Source: Kiritimatiellia bacterium
GTDB taxonomy: Bacteria; Verrucomicrobiota; Kiritimatiellia; RFP12; UBA3636
Length of the DNA stretch: 8,248 bases
Assembly: GCA_017450425.1 (NCBI GenBank)
Contig: JAFSUV010000114.1
Span: 1 to 8,248, forward strand
Direction: 5' to 3'
The notes below the pieces were generated by a model. The model was not told the DNA's origin. It worked only from the letters and a program-made list of their open reading frames with translations, and made no database searches. Positions 1-5,811 of the stretch are shown here, piece after piece. Positions within the stretch are counted from its first letter, which is position 1; each line of letters opens with the position of its first letter. Both the position numbers and the translations under genes were made by a program.

Positions 1-360
1 GCCCGGGCGGCGGCGCAGCGCGTCCGCCGCGCGCGCGAGCGCGCCGGGCTCGTAAACGTCGTCGGAATTGAGCCACGCGGCGAACTCGCCGCGCGCCATC
101 GCAAGCCCCTGGTTTATCGCCGCCGCCGGTCCGCCCGCGCCTGCGGCCTGGCGCACGAAAACGGTGTCGGGGTGGGCGAACGCCGCCACGATGGCCGCAG
201 TGTCGTCCGAAGAGCCGCCATCCACCACGATGTGCTCGACCCGCACGCGGCCGCCCTCGCGCTGCGCCGCGACGGAGCGCATCGTTTCGGCGAGGAAGCG
301 CCCGGAATCGAGCGTCGGCGTGACGATCGAAAAAAACGGGACTGCGGCGTTTCCGGGCAT
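1..360 (-). CDS. Family 2 glycosyltransferase, N-terminal 120 residues (cut by left edge)
   Basis: Only the N-terminal 120 residues are in the window. They show a GT-A fold family 2 glycosyltransferase. The nucleotide-binding start FSIVTPTLDSG is at residues 10-20, the VDGGSSDDT loop at 46-54, and the metal-binding LNSDD (the DXD equivalent) at 97-101. The run from QAAGAGGP to INQGLAMARGEF before LNSDD is typical of enzymes that add a sugar from a nucleotide-sugar donor to a surface glycan in the cytoplasm. The ATG start is supported by GGAGAGG at 375-369, 8 nt upstream. The gene follows the polysaccharide-export ATPase on the same strand after 25 bp, so it is probably co-transcribed and builds the polymer the transporter exports. 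Donor sugar and linkage cannot be read from the sequence, and the C-terminal half is not seen. Confidence 0.92.
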   Translation of the reverse strand, partial: MPGNAAVPFFSIVTPTLDSGRFLAETMRSVAAQREGGRVRVEHIVVDGGSSDDTAAIVAAFAHPDTVFVRQAAGAGGPAAAINQGLAMARGEFAAWLNSDDVYEPGALARAADALRRRPG

Positions 361-368
361 CGTGTCGG

Positions 369-375
369 CCTCTCC
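369..375 (-). promoter_or_regulatory. Ribosome binding site of the glycosyltransferase gene
   Basis: GGAGAGG on the minus strand lies 8 nt before the ATG at 360. It lies in the 25-bp gap after the ATPase stop codon and fixes the start of the glycosyltransferase. It is one of the clearest Shine-Dalgarno sites in the window, unlike the genes at 2703 and 5744, which have none. Confidence 0.7.
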
Positions 376-385
376 GCGCGCGACG

Positions 386-1585
386 TCAACTCCACTCCAC
401 CGGCAGCCGCACCACGCCGTCGAACCACTTGCGCTCGCGCACGTGCAGCGCGAAGCCGTGTTCCACGCGGTGGTAGTTCGTCGCATGGTCTGCGCTGTGG
501 AGCGCAAACGAGAGCGAGTAGTCCCCGGCCTGCAAGTCCGAAGTGTCGATCGCGAGGTCGATCGAGCCTTCGCCCTCCATGGCCGGAAGCTCGCGCCCGC
601 AGATCTGGGTGTTGGAGCCGAAGACCCTGCACCCGGACGCCGCGTCGTCCAGCGAAAACCCGACGACCGGATTTTCGATGCGCTTCTCGGCCTTCCAGCG
701 GAGCCGGAAAACGGGCTTCGACGTGGCGGGGCACACCGGGCCGCCCTTTTCTTCGCCCGTGCCGGGATCGACGAACGAAATGCGCACGAAGCGCACCGTG
801 CCGGGTTCGCCCCACTCGCGGGCGCCCGGCATCGCGGGATTGGCCGCGGTGGACGATGCGAGGTACGCATCCGCGACGCTGGCCGGGTCGCCGAACGATT
901 CGAGGCGCCCGTGCGAAAGGTAGGCGATGCGGTCGGACACGCGGCGCACCGTTTCGATGTCGTGCGAAATCAACAGCAGCGTCTTGCCGGAAGCCCGGAA
1001 CTCGTCCATCTTCGCAAGGCAGCGCCGCTGGAAATCGGCGTCCCCGACGGCGAGCACTTCATCCACGAGCAAAATGTCGGGATCGACCTGCACCGCCACC
1101 GAAAAGCCGAGGCGCACGTACATGCCCGAAGAGTAGAAGCGCACGGGCTGGTCGATGAAGTCGCCAAGGCCGGAAAACGCGACGATTTCGTCGAATCGCC
1201 GCCGCATTTCCGCCGGCTTCATGCCCATGATCGCCCCGTAGAGCCTCACGTTTTCGCGGCCCGTGAGGTCGGGGTGGAAGCCGGCGCCGAGCTCCAGAAG
1301 GGAACTTACCGAGCCGTGCGTCTTCACCGTGCCGCAGGTCGGCCACACCGTGCCGGCGACGATCGAAAGGAGCGTCGATTTGCCGGCGCCGTTCGCGCCG
1401 ACGATCCCCACCGTTTCGCCGCGGCGGACTTTGAGCGACACGTCCGAAAGCGCGGTGAATTCCGGCGGCCGGCGCCGCATGGCGAAATCGATCACGGCGG
1501 ATTTGAGCGACCGCCCCGCCCCGGAGAGGCGGAAGCGCTTCGTCACGCCGTCGATTTCGATCGCGTAGTCGCCGCCCGTTTTCAC
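386..1585 (-). CDS. wzt: Polysaccharide ABC transporter, ATP-binding subunit (Wzt-like, with C-terminal Wzt domain)
   Basis: 399 residues. This is the cytoplasmic ATPase that powers export of a lipid-linked O-antigen or similar polysaccharide through the ABC-2 permease encoded just upstream. Walker A GANGAGKST is at residues 63-71, the signature region YSSGMYVRL at 151-159 (SSGM in place of LSGGQ, as is usual in this subfamily), Walker B ILLVDEVLA at 171-179 and the H-loop SHD at 207-209. Residues from about 258 to 395 form an extra C-terminal domain matching the Wzt C-terminal type, which in known family members binds the capped end of the polysaccharide. The start is GTG at 1585. It overlaps the permease stop as GTGA and is preceded by GGAG (1596-1593) at 7 nt, so translation is probably coupled. 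The frame stays open upstream to 2182, but that part lies inside the permease gene and is not coding. A teichoic-acid TagH role is less likely given the C-terminal domain. Confidence 0.95.
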   Translation of the reverse strand: MKTGGDYAIEIDGVTKRFRLSGAGRSLKSAVIDFAMRRRPPEFTALSDVSLKVRRGETVGIVGANGAGKSTLLSIVAGTVWPTCGTVKTHGSVSSLLELGAGFHPDLTGRENVRLYGAIMGMKPAEMRRRFDEIVAFSGLGDFIDQPVRFYSSGMYVRLGFSVAVQVDPDILLVDEVLAVGDADFQRRCLAKMDEFRASGKTLLLISHDIETVRRVSDRIAYLSHGRLESFGDPASVADAYLASSTAANPAMPGAREWGEPGTVRFVRISFVDPGTGEEKGGPVCPATSKPVFRLRWKAEKRIENPVVGFSLDDAASGCRVFGSNTQICGRELPAMEGEGSIDLAIDTSDLQAGDYSLSFALHSADHATNYHRVEHGFALHVRERKWFDGVVRLPVEWS

Positions 1586-2412
1586 AGCACGTCTCCGAAT
1601 CTGCGGTTTCCGGCCTTGAGCGCCCAGTGCCCCGCAAGCATGACAAGCGCGCAAACCGCGCACGAAACGAGGATCGACGCCGGCGGGACGGTTCCGGCCC
1701 ATTCTTCCGGCACCAGCGCTTGTCCCATCAGACCGCGCCTGTACATCGCGAGAACGCCAGTCATGGGGTTGAGGAACACGAGGCGCTTCAAAAACGGCGC
1801 AGTTGGAAACGCCTCGAGCTGCATCGACACGCCGTAAAAGACCGGCGTCAGGAAAAACCACGCCATCTGCCCGACGCCGACGATGTGCTGCGTGTCGCGG
1901 AAAAACACGTTGAGCGTGCCGACGAGGCAGCAGATGCCGGCGCACAGCACGGCGTGCGCGGCAAACGCCGGCAGGATCCAGATCGCGTGCGAGAGGTCGA
2001 GGGCGCCGGTCGCGAGAAGAAAGAGCAGCAGCGGCACGAGCGTGAGGGCGAAATTGACGCAATTCGCCGCCGCCGTCGAAAGCGGCAGTATTACGCGCGG
2101 AAAGAACACTTTCTTCACGAGATTCGCGTTGCCGGCGATGGACGAGAGGGAGTCGTTCATCGCCCCTGCGGTGAAGCCCCACGCCACCGTGCCGACCACA
2201 AGGTATTCAAGGTAGTGCGCCTGGCCGTTGTTGAACTTGAGAATCCGCGCGAAAACCGCGTACATCGCGATCGTGAGCGCCGGCGTGAGCAGCGACCAGA
2301 AAAAGCCGAGCGCCGATCCCTTGTAGCGGATTTTCAGGTTCCTGGCCACCAGCATCCGCATGAGGCAGCCGTGCTTTTTGATTTCTTCCAGCATCTTTCG
2401 CGGTTTCGCCAT
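1582..2412 (-). CDS. wzm: Polysaccharide ABC transporter, permease subunit (ABC-2 type, Wzm-like)
   Basis: 276 residues, the usual length for Wzm/KpsM/TagG-type permeases. With the ATPase encoded next, it forms the inner-membrane channel that moves a lipid-linked glycan out of the cytoplasm. The N-terminal amphipathic segment carries the family signature RNLKIRYKGSALGFFW (residues 24-39), directly before the first membrane helix. Further hydrophobic segments lie at about 69-85, 112-135, 142-168, 180-196 and 245-262. FRD at 171-173 and LNPMTG at 214-219 are also typical. The ATG at 2412 has no strong Shine-Dalgarno site, and an extended -10 lies only 15 nt before it. It is the first gene of the operon with the ATPase (4-bp overlap) and the glycosyltransferase. 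The nature of the exported polymer is unknown from this sequence. Confidence 0.95.
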   Translation of the reverse strand: MAKPRKMLEEIKKHGCLMRMLVARNLKIRYKGSALGFFWSLLTPALTIAMYAVFARILKFNNGQAHYLEYLVVGTVAWGFTAGAMNDSLSSIAGNANLVKKVFFPRVILPLSTAAANCVNFALTLVPLLLFLLATGALDLSHAIWILPAFAAHAVLCAGICCLVGTLNVFFRDTQHIVGVGQMAWFFLTPVFYGVSMQLEAFPTAPFLKRLVFLNPMTGVLAMYRRGLMGQALVPEEWAGTVPPASILVSCAVCALVMLAGHWALKAGNRRFGDVL

Positions 2413-2427
2413 CGGGCGATGCGCCGA

Positions 2428-2436
2428 ATCCTACCA
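2428..2436 (-). promoter_or_regulatory. Predicted extended -10 promoter of the polysaccharide-export operon
   Basis: Minus strand TGG-TAGGAT, an extended -10 of the TGN-TANNNT form. Its last base is 15 nt before the wzm ATG, so the mRNA leader would be only about 8 nt. No -35 hexamer is recognisable at 16-18 bp. A perfect TTGACA at 2483-2478 is 44 bp away, too far to pair with it. The call rests on position and on resemblance to the other boxes in the window. Confidence 0.4.
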
Positions 2437-2558
2437 CACTTCCCGCGCGGCGGTTGCCCCTTGTCCCGGAAATCCGGTGTCAAGGGCGTGGGAAAACGGC
2501 GCTTGCCCCCCGATTCCTGAAGACAGGCCTTCCGTTCCGGCCGTGTTTTCATTTTTGG

Positions 2559-2588
2559 CACGCAGAGCCGCAGAGGCGGCAGAAGCGC
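2559..2588. repeat. Degenerate CGCAGAG short repeat
   Basis: CGCAGAG occurs at 2561-2567 and again at 2569-2575, followed by the variant GGCAGAA at 2578-2584, giving a period of 8-9 bp. It resembles the intergenic repeats built from units like ACGCAGAGGCGCAGAG seen in many environmental bacterial genomes, which generate spurious peptides ending in LRLCV. Here the minus-strand translation reads LRLCVPK. The link to that family is recalled, not searched. Confidence 0.5.
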
Positions 2589-2632
2589 CCTGGCGGCTGC
2601 GCGGGGAGCGGAAAACGCGCGGGCGCTTTTTT
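2584..2632 (+). terminator. Terminator-like hairpin with T6 tail, in front of the CorC-like gene
   Basis: AGCGCCC (2584-2590) pairs with GGGCGCT (2621-2627). Inside it, GCGCG (2599-2603) pairs with CGCGC (2616-2620). T runs from 2627 to 2632. This has the form of a plus-strand intrinsic terminator with a large, partly structured loop. No plus-strand gene lies upstream, and the T tract touches the -10 box at 2632-2640. It could insulate the gene from read-through, act as an operator-like palindrome, or be chance in GC-rich DNA. Confidence 0.35.
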
Positions 2633-2640
2633 GGTATGAT
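2632..2640 (+). promoter_or_regulatory. Predicted extended -10 promoter of the CorC/HlyC-like gene
   Basis: TGG-TATGAT: the -10 hexamer matches TATAAT at five of six positions and has the TGN extension. The expected -35 position (2612-2617, AAAACG) does not match TTGACA, which is common for extended -10 promoters. Transcription would start near 2647, giving a leader of about 56 nt before the ATG at 2703. Confidence 0.5.
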
Positions 2641-2702
2641 TGCGGCGTCGCGGCGTTTTTCCGCAGTTTCCACCCAATCAAAATCGGTTTTCCTTGCAAT
2701 CC

Positions 2703-4037
2703 ATGTCTTCTTCGCCGGGAATATGGCGCTTGGCCGCGATGGCCGGCGCGCTCCTTGCGAGTTTCTTCTTTTCGGCCTGCGAATTTGCCGTGATCCGCCT
2801 CGACCGCCTGGCGCTCAAGGAGGAGGCGGAGTCCGGGTCGCGGCCGGCCAGGATCCTCTCGGCGTTCCTTTCCGACACCGGGCGCTTCCTTTCGTCGCTC
2901 TCGGTCGGCAACACCGTGGCCAACCTCCTGCTTTCCTCTCTTGCGGCGATCACGTTCGCGCCGCCCCTTTCGCGGCTGCTCGAAAAGGCGGTGCCCGGCG
3001 AGCAGAGCGCGGCCGCCTTCGAGGCCGGAGCGGCGGCGCTGCTGACGCTGCTGCTCTCGTACGCCGTGCTGGTGTTCGGCGAAATCGCGCCGAAGCAGTT
3101 CGCCCTGGCGCGCGGCGACGCGATTTCCCGCCGCGCCGCGGGCGCGCTGCGGGCGTGGGCCTCCTTCACGGCGCCGGCCGTTTTCCTCGTCAACGGCGGC
3201 GCCAAGCTTTTGCTCCGCGCGGTCGGCGTGAAAGCCCCGATCGCCGACGCCGCGCCGGTTTCCGAAGAGCAGATCATGCGCCAGGTGGAGTGGGGCGAAG
3301 AGCACGGATCGATCGAAACCGACGAAAAGGAGATGATCGAAAACGTCTTCGAGCTGAAAGACCTCATGGCCGAAGACGTCATGGTGCACCGCAAGGACGT
3401 CGTGGCGCTCCCCACGGACGTCACGTGGAGCGAAGTGCGCGACACGATTCGCCGCACCGGGGTGTCGCGCATACCGATTTTCCGGGGCTCGATAGACACC
3501 ATCGAGGGGATCCTCAACTCGCGCGACTTCCTGCTGCGCTCGACCGACTCGAAGAATTTTTCGATCGCGCCGCTGCTGCGCAAGGCGATGTTCGTGCCCG
3601 AAACCGTGAAGGCGGACCTGCTGCTCAAGCGCATGCAGAAGCGCAAGCAGTCGATGGCGATCGTGATCGACGACCACGGCGGCACGTCCGGCATCGTCAC
3701 GGTGGAAGACCTCGTGGAGCAGGTCGTCGGGGAGCTTTACGACGAATACGACAAGGACGAGGACGAGATCCGCATCGAAAAGCTCGCCCCCGACCGTTGG
3801 CGCGTGCCGGGCGAGGCGGAGCTCGACGACGTGTCGGAAGCGCTCGGCGTGGAGCTTTCGGAGGGCGAATACACGACGCTCGGCGGGTGGCTCTTCGAGC
3901 GCCTCGCCTCGGTTCCGGCGCAGGGCGCGGTCGTCAACGTGCCGGAACTCGGACTGAAGATGAAGGTGGAAAAAATGGACGGCCACCGCATCGACAGCGT
4001 GATCGTGTCGCGCGCTCCGGCGCAGGAGCGCGAGTGA
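2703..4037 (+). CDS. CorC/HlyC (CNNM-type) membrane protein with DUF21, CBS pair and CorC_HlyC domains
   Basis: 444 residues with the full family layout. An N-terminal DUF21/CNNM membrane domain covers about 5-180, with hydrophobic segments near 8-30, 65-86, 103-126 and 145-173. Its family motifs are FFFSACEFAV (21-30), VGNTVANLL (68-76) and FGEIAPKQF (125-133). A CBS pair follows: the first from about 222 (MAEDVMVHRKDVV, then SRIPIF at 255-260), the second at about 296-344 (IVIDDHGGTSGIVTVEDLVE at 320-339). The C-terminal CorC_HlyC domain spans about 350-440, with TTLGGWLFERL at 391-401. Relatives act in magnesium or cobalt efflux and resistance, and some were annotated as haemolysins. The substrate is inferred, not shown. 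The ATG at 2703 lies just before the first membrane helix. No Shine-Dalgarno site is visible. Upstream TTG codons at 2640 and 2694 are in frame but less likely, since 2640 sits in the -10 box. The gene ends 10 bp from the convergent NAD kinase. Confidence 0.95.
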   Translation: MSSSPGIWRLAAMAGALLASFFFSACEFAVIRLDRLALKEEAESGSRPARILSAFLSDTGRFLSSLSVGNTVANLLLSSLAAITFAPPLSRLLEKAVPGEQSAAAFEAGAAALLTLLLSYAVLVFGEIAPKQFALARGDAISRRAAGALRAWASFTAPAVFLVNGGAKLLLRAVGVKAPIADAAPVSEEQIMRQVEWGEEHGSIETDEKEMIENVFELKDLMAEDVMVHRKDVVALPTDVTWSEVRDTIRRTGVSRIPIFRGSIDTIEGILNSRDFLLRSTDSKNFSIAPLLRKAMFVPETVKADLLLKRMQKRKQSMAIVIDDHGGTSGIVTVEDLVEQVVGELYDEYDKDEDEIRIEKLAPDRWRVPGEAELDDVSEALGVELSEGEYTTLGGWLFERLASVPAQGAVVNVPELGLKMKVEKMDGHRIDSVIVSRAPAQERE

Positions 4038-4047
4038 GCCGCAGGCC

Positions 4048-4884
4048 CTACCGCTTGCGCACCGTCGAATAGTTGAGCCCCAGTTTGCAGCGCAGCGGCT
4101 CGAACGGATCGGCGTCGGGAAGCGCGACGAGCGAAACCTTGGCCGCGGCCGTCGTGGCGACGAACACGTCGCCCCTGCGCATCCGCCCGCACACCGTGCC
4201 GTCCGCGCAGAACGCGACGGGGCCTTCGGCCGCGGCCACGCGCACCGAGACGACGCTGTCGGCCGGCACGACCAGCGGACGCGAGGAAAGGGTGTGCGGG
4301 CAAATGACGTTTACGACGAACGCCTCGGCGCGCGGCGACAGTATCGGGCCGCCGGCCGAGAGCGAATAGGCGGTCGAGCCGGTGGGCGTCGAGAGGATGA
4401 GCCCGTCGCACCGGAACTGCGCTATGTCGCAGCCGTCGATCGAAAGGTCCAGCGCCACGACGCGCCCCGTGCCTTCGCGCGAGGCCACGAGATCGTTCAG
4501 CGCGAGGGCGGGGCGGCCGGCCCTGCCGTTGCCGCCGCGCCGCACCTGGGCGCGGAGCATGGAGCGCTCGTCGAGCGTCGTCTCGCCGTCGCGCCACGCC
4601 CGCATCGCCTCCTCCGCGCCTTCGAGCGGGGTCGCGGCGAGGTAGCCGAGCGAGCCGATGTTGACGCCGAGGAACGGCTTGTCGAGCGAGGCGTACGCCC
4701 GGACTGCGCTGAGCATCGAGCCGTCGCCGCCGAGCGCGACGAGGGCGTCGGCCCTGGCTGCGTCCTTTTCGTCGAGTATGGCGATCCCCAGCCTTTTGGC
4801 GGCGGCGATGATCGCCTTGACCGCACCCGGCGTGGCCTTGAGAGTGTCGTTCCGCACGAGCGCGAGGGACGGTTTTCCTTTCAT
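4048..4884 (-). CDS. nadK: NAD kinase
   Basis: 278 residues, normal for a bacterial ATP-dependent or polyphosphate-dependent NAD kinase, the cytoplasmic enzyme that phosphorylates NAD to make NADP. The catalytic LGGDGSML is at residues 51-58, GVNIGSLGYLA at 73-83 and ALND at 127-130. The strongest block, CDGLILSTPTGSTAYSLSAGG, starts at 159. CADGT at 226-230 is also in the expected place. The ATG at 4884 is chosen because GAGGT lies 6 nt upstream and homology starts at once (KPSLALVRN). The frame runs open to 5013, but that extension crosses the GGTTTCCC repeat and the tRNA promoter and has no family character. The gene stands alone: divergent from tRNA-Arg and convergent with the CorC-like gene. 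No promoter is clear. GGTATCAAAT at 4959-4950 on the minus strand overlaps the tRNA -10 and is the best candidate. Confidence 0.97.
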   Translation of the reverse strand: MKGKPSLALVRNDTLKATPGAVKAIIAAAKRLGIAILDEKDAARADALVALGGDGSMLSAVRAYASLDKPFLGVNIGSLGYLAATPLEGAEEAMRAWRDGETTLDERSMLRAQVRRGGNGRAGRPALALNDLVASREGTGRVVALDLSIDGCDIAQFRCDGLILSTPTGSTAYSLSAGGPILSPRAEAFVVNVICPHTLSSRPLVVPADSVVSVRVAAAEGPVAFCADGTVCGRMRRGDVFVATTAAAKVSLVALPDADPFEPLRCKLGLNYSTVRKR

Positions 4885-4890
4885 TTGCAG

Positions 4891-4895
4891 ACCTC
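4891..4895 (-). promoter_or_regulatory. Ribosome binding site of nadK
   Basis: GAGGT on the minus strand, 6 nt before the ATG at 4884. It decides the start of NAD kinase against the longer open frame that reaches 5013. Confidence 0.65.
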
Positions 4896-4905
4896 GAAAA
4901 AGACT

Positions 4906-4930
4906 GGTTTCCCGGTTTCCCGGTTTTTGG
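4906..4930. repeat. Short tandem repeat, GGTTTCCC x2 plus a partial third copy
   Basis: GGTTTCCC at 4906-4913 and 4914-4921, then the diverged GGTTTTTGG at 4922-4930. It lies in the nadK leader, between the divergent nadK and tRNA starts. Its minus-strand translation (NQKPGNRE) resembles the spurious peptides produced by GGTTTCCGG-type intergenic repeats in other genomes. That comparison is from memory. Confidence 0.5.
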
Positions 4931-4933
4931 TTC

Positions 4934-4961
4934 TTGATTTGTGCCGAAAATTTGATACCCT
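4934..4961 (+). promoter_or_regulatory. Predicted promoter of tRNA-Arg
   Basis: The -35-like TTGATT (4934-4939), a 16-bp spacer, and TGA-TACCCT (4953-4961), an extended -10 whose hexamer keeps only the T, A and final T of TATAAT. A GC-rich stretch follows (TTCGCCCCG), as is common at stable RNA promoters. Transcription would start near 4968, about 47 nt before the tRNA. Confidence 0.4.
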
Positions 4962-5014
4962 TTCGCCCCGTACGCGCTTGCCGCATCCTGCGCTGCGGCC
5001 GAGCACCCCCCAAT

Positions 5015-5091
5015 GCGTCTGTAGCTCAATTGGACAGAGCGTCAGCCTCCGGAGCTGAAGGTTGTGGGTTCGATCCCCGCCAGACGCACCA
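5015..5091 (+). tRNA. tRNA-Arg, anticodon CCG (reads CGG), CCA encoded
   Basis: A complete cloverleaf. The acceptor stem GCGTCTG (5015-5021) pairs with CAGACGC (5081-5087), the D stem GCTC with GAGC, and the anticodon stem TCAGC with GCTGA around the loop CTCCGGA. The T stem GTGGG pairs with CCCGC (one G-T pair) around TTCGATC. The anticodon CCG is at 5049-5051. A20 in the D loop (5034) and the middle C of the anticodon are known arginine identity elements. The discriminator is A5088 and CCA (5089-5091) is encoded. The gene is transcribed away from nadK and towards hisH, whose stop codon is 29 bp beyond. Confidence 0.97.
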
Positions 5092-5120
5092 TTGCCGGAA
5101 TCGCGCCTCCCTGCGCCGCG

Positions 5121-5744
5121 TCAGACCTTGCCGTCCCATCTGGAGAAGTTTTCCAGCAGCGCGAGTCCGGTCTCGCCGGATTTTTCCGGATGGAACTGGG
5201 TCGCGACCACGTTGCCGCGCCCGATGGACGAAGCGAAGGCGACGCCGCAGTATTCCGTCGTGGCCACGACGCATTCGCCGGAAGCCGGTACGGGGTAGTA
5301 GCTGTGGACGAAATAGAAGTCCGCCCCGTCGCGTATGCCGCGGAACACCGGGTGCGGACGCACCTGGCGCACCTGGTTCCAGCCCATTTGCGGCACTTTT
5401 TCCCAGTGCGAGCGCGGGCGAAACCGGGCGGCCGCACCGGCGACGATGCCGAGACAGGCCGTGCCGCCGTCCTCTTCGGACTCGTCGAGCAGAATCTGCG
5501 TGCCGAGGCAGATTCCGAGGAACGGCACGCCGGCGGCGGCGACTTCGCGGATGGCGCCATCGAGGCCGAGGGCGCGCAGGTTTTGCATGGCCGAAGCGGC
5601 GGCGCCCACGCCGGGGAACACGACGCGCTCCGCAGCGCGCACCCGCGCCGGGTCGGAGGACACCTCGACCGGACGCCCGAGCGCCTCGAAGGCGAGCCGG
5701 ACGCTCGTGAGATTGCCCGCATGGTAGTCGATAATCGTTGTCAT
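5121..5744 (-). CDS. hisH: Imidazole glycerol phosphate synthase, glutamine amidotransferase subunit
   Basis: 207 residues, a typical HisH length. It is the class I glutaminase that releases ammonia from glutamine and passes it to HisF, which closes the imidazole ring in histidine synthesis and also yields AICAR. The IIDYHAGNL start (residues 4-12) and FPGVGA (43-48) are family marks. The nucleophile is Cys79 in GICLGTQ, and HPEKS at 185-189 supplies the catalytic His185 and Glu187. MGWNQV (120-125) and YFVHSYY (144-150) support HisH rather than other amidotransferases. The start ATG at 5744 fits the family N-terminus. There is no Shine-Dalgarno site, and an extended -10 ends only 9 nt upstream, so the mRNA may be leaderless. 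No hisF, hisA or other his gene is adjacent in this window; hisF must be elsewhere if the pathway is complete. A paralogue serving a surface-sugar pathway (PseA/WbpZ-type partner) is possible but less likely. Confidence 0.95.
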   Translation of the reverse strand: MTTIIDYHAGNLTSVRLAFEALGRPVEVSSDPARVRAAERVVFPGVGAAASAMQNLRALGLDGAIREVAAAGVPFLGICLGTQILLDESEEDGGTACLGIVAGAAARFRPRSHWEKVPQMGWNQVRQVRPHPVFRGIRDGADFYFVHSYYPVPASGECVVATTEYCGVAFASSIGRGNVVATQFHPEKSGETGLALLENFSRWDGKV

Positions 5745-5753
5745 CGCTTCGGA

Positions 5754-5762
5754 ATGATACCA
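5754..5762 (-). promoter_or_regulatory. Predicted extended -10 promoter of hisH
   Basis: Minus strand TGG-TATCAT, matching TATAAT at five of six positions with the TGN extension. Only 9 nt separate it from the hisH ATG, so transcription should start within a few bases of the start codon. No -35 hexamer is seen at 16-18 bp. Confidence 0.5.
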
Positions 5763-5811
5763 CCCGCCGCGACTTTTCGCACAGACCGGCCCTAGGACGC
5801 GTCTGCGCATG

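Larger units (their letters stand above)
2413..2702. other. 290-bp non-coding divergent region between wzm and the CorC-like gene
   Basis: No credible gene lies here. The open frames that cross it are extensions of antisense shadows and have no family resemblance. It contains the export-operon promoter, a degenerate CGCAGAG repeat, a GC hairpin with a T tract, and the CorC-like gene promoter, each listed separately. Between 2440 and 2555 I see only the short imperfect palindrome CCGGAAATCCGG (2466-2477) and nothing else I can name. Confidence 0.7.

Noticed and set aside
68..1837. 589-residue plus-strand open frame opposite the export operon
   Set aside because: It is antisense to three well-supported genes, has low-complexity Arg/His/Ala-rich content and no recognisable domain. 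It is a by-product of high GC codon use.
1586..2182. Upstream extension of the Wzt-like reading frame (longer start inside the permease gene)
   Set aside because: The extension is out of frame with the permease and has no family similarity. GTG 1585 with GGAG 7 nt upstream and a 4-bp overlap is a better start.
2478..2483. Perfect TTGACA on the minus strand as -35 of the export operon
   Set aside because: The only good -10 is 44 bp away, and no TANNNT-like hexamer is seen at 16-18 bp. Probably chance.
2334..4072. Long open frames on both strands (over 500 residues) overlapping the CorC-like gene
   Set aside because: They have biased Arg/Gly/Ala composition and no motifs. The CorC-like frame explains the region fully.
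5015..5120. tRNA-Arg as the attachment site of an integrated element
   Set aside because: No integrase, no repeated copy of the tRNA 3' end, and ordinary housekeeping genes follow directly.
5791..5803. Adjacent palindromes CCTAGG and GACGCGTC in the hisH/ThuA-like gap
   Set aside because: Short palindromes are expected in GC-rich DNA. They do not sit at a promoter element or repeat elsewhere in the window.
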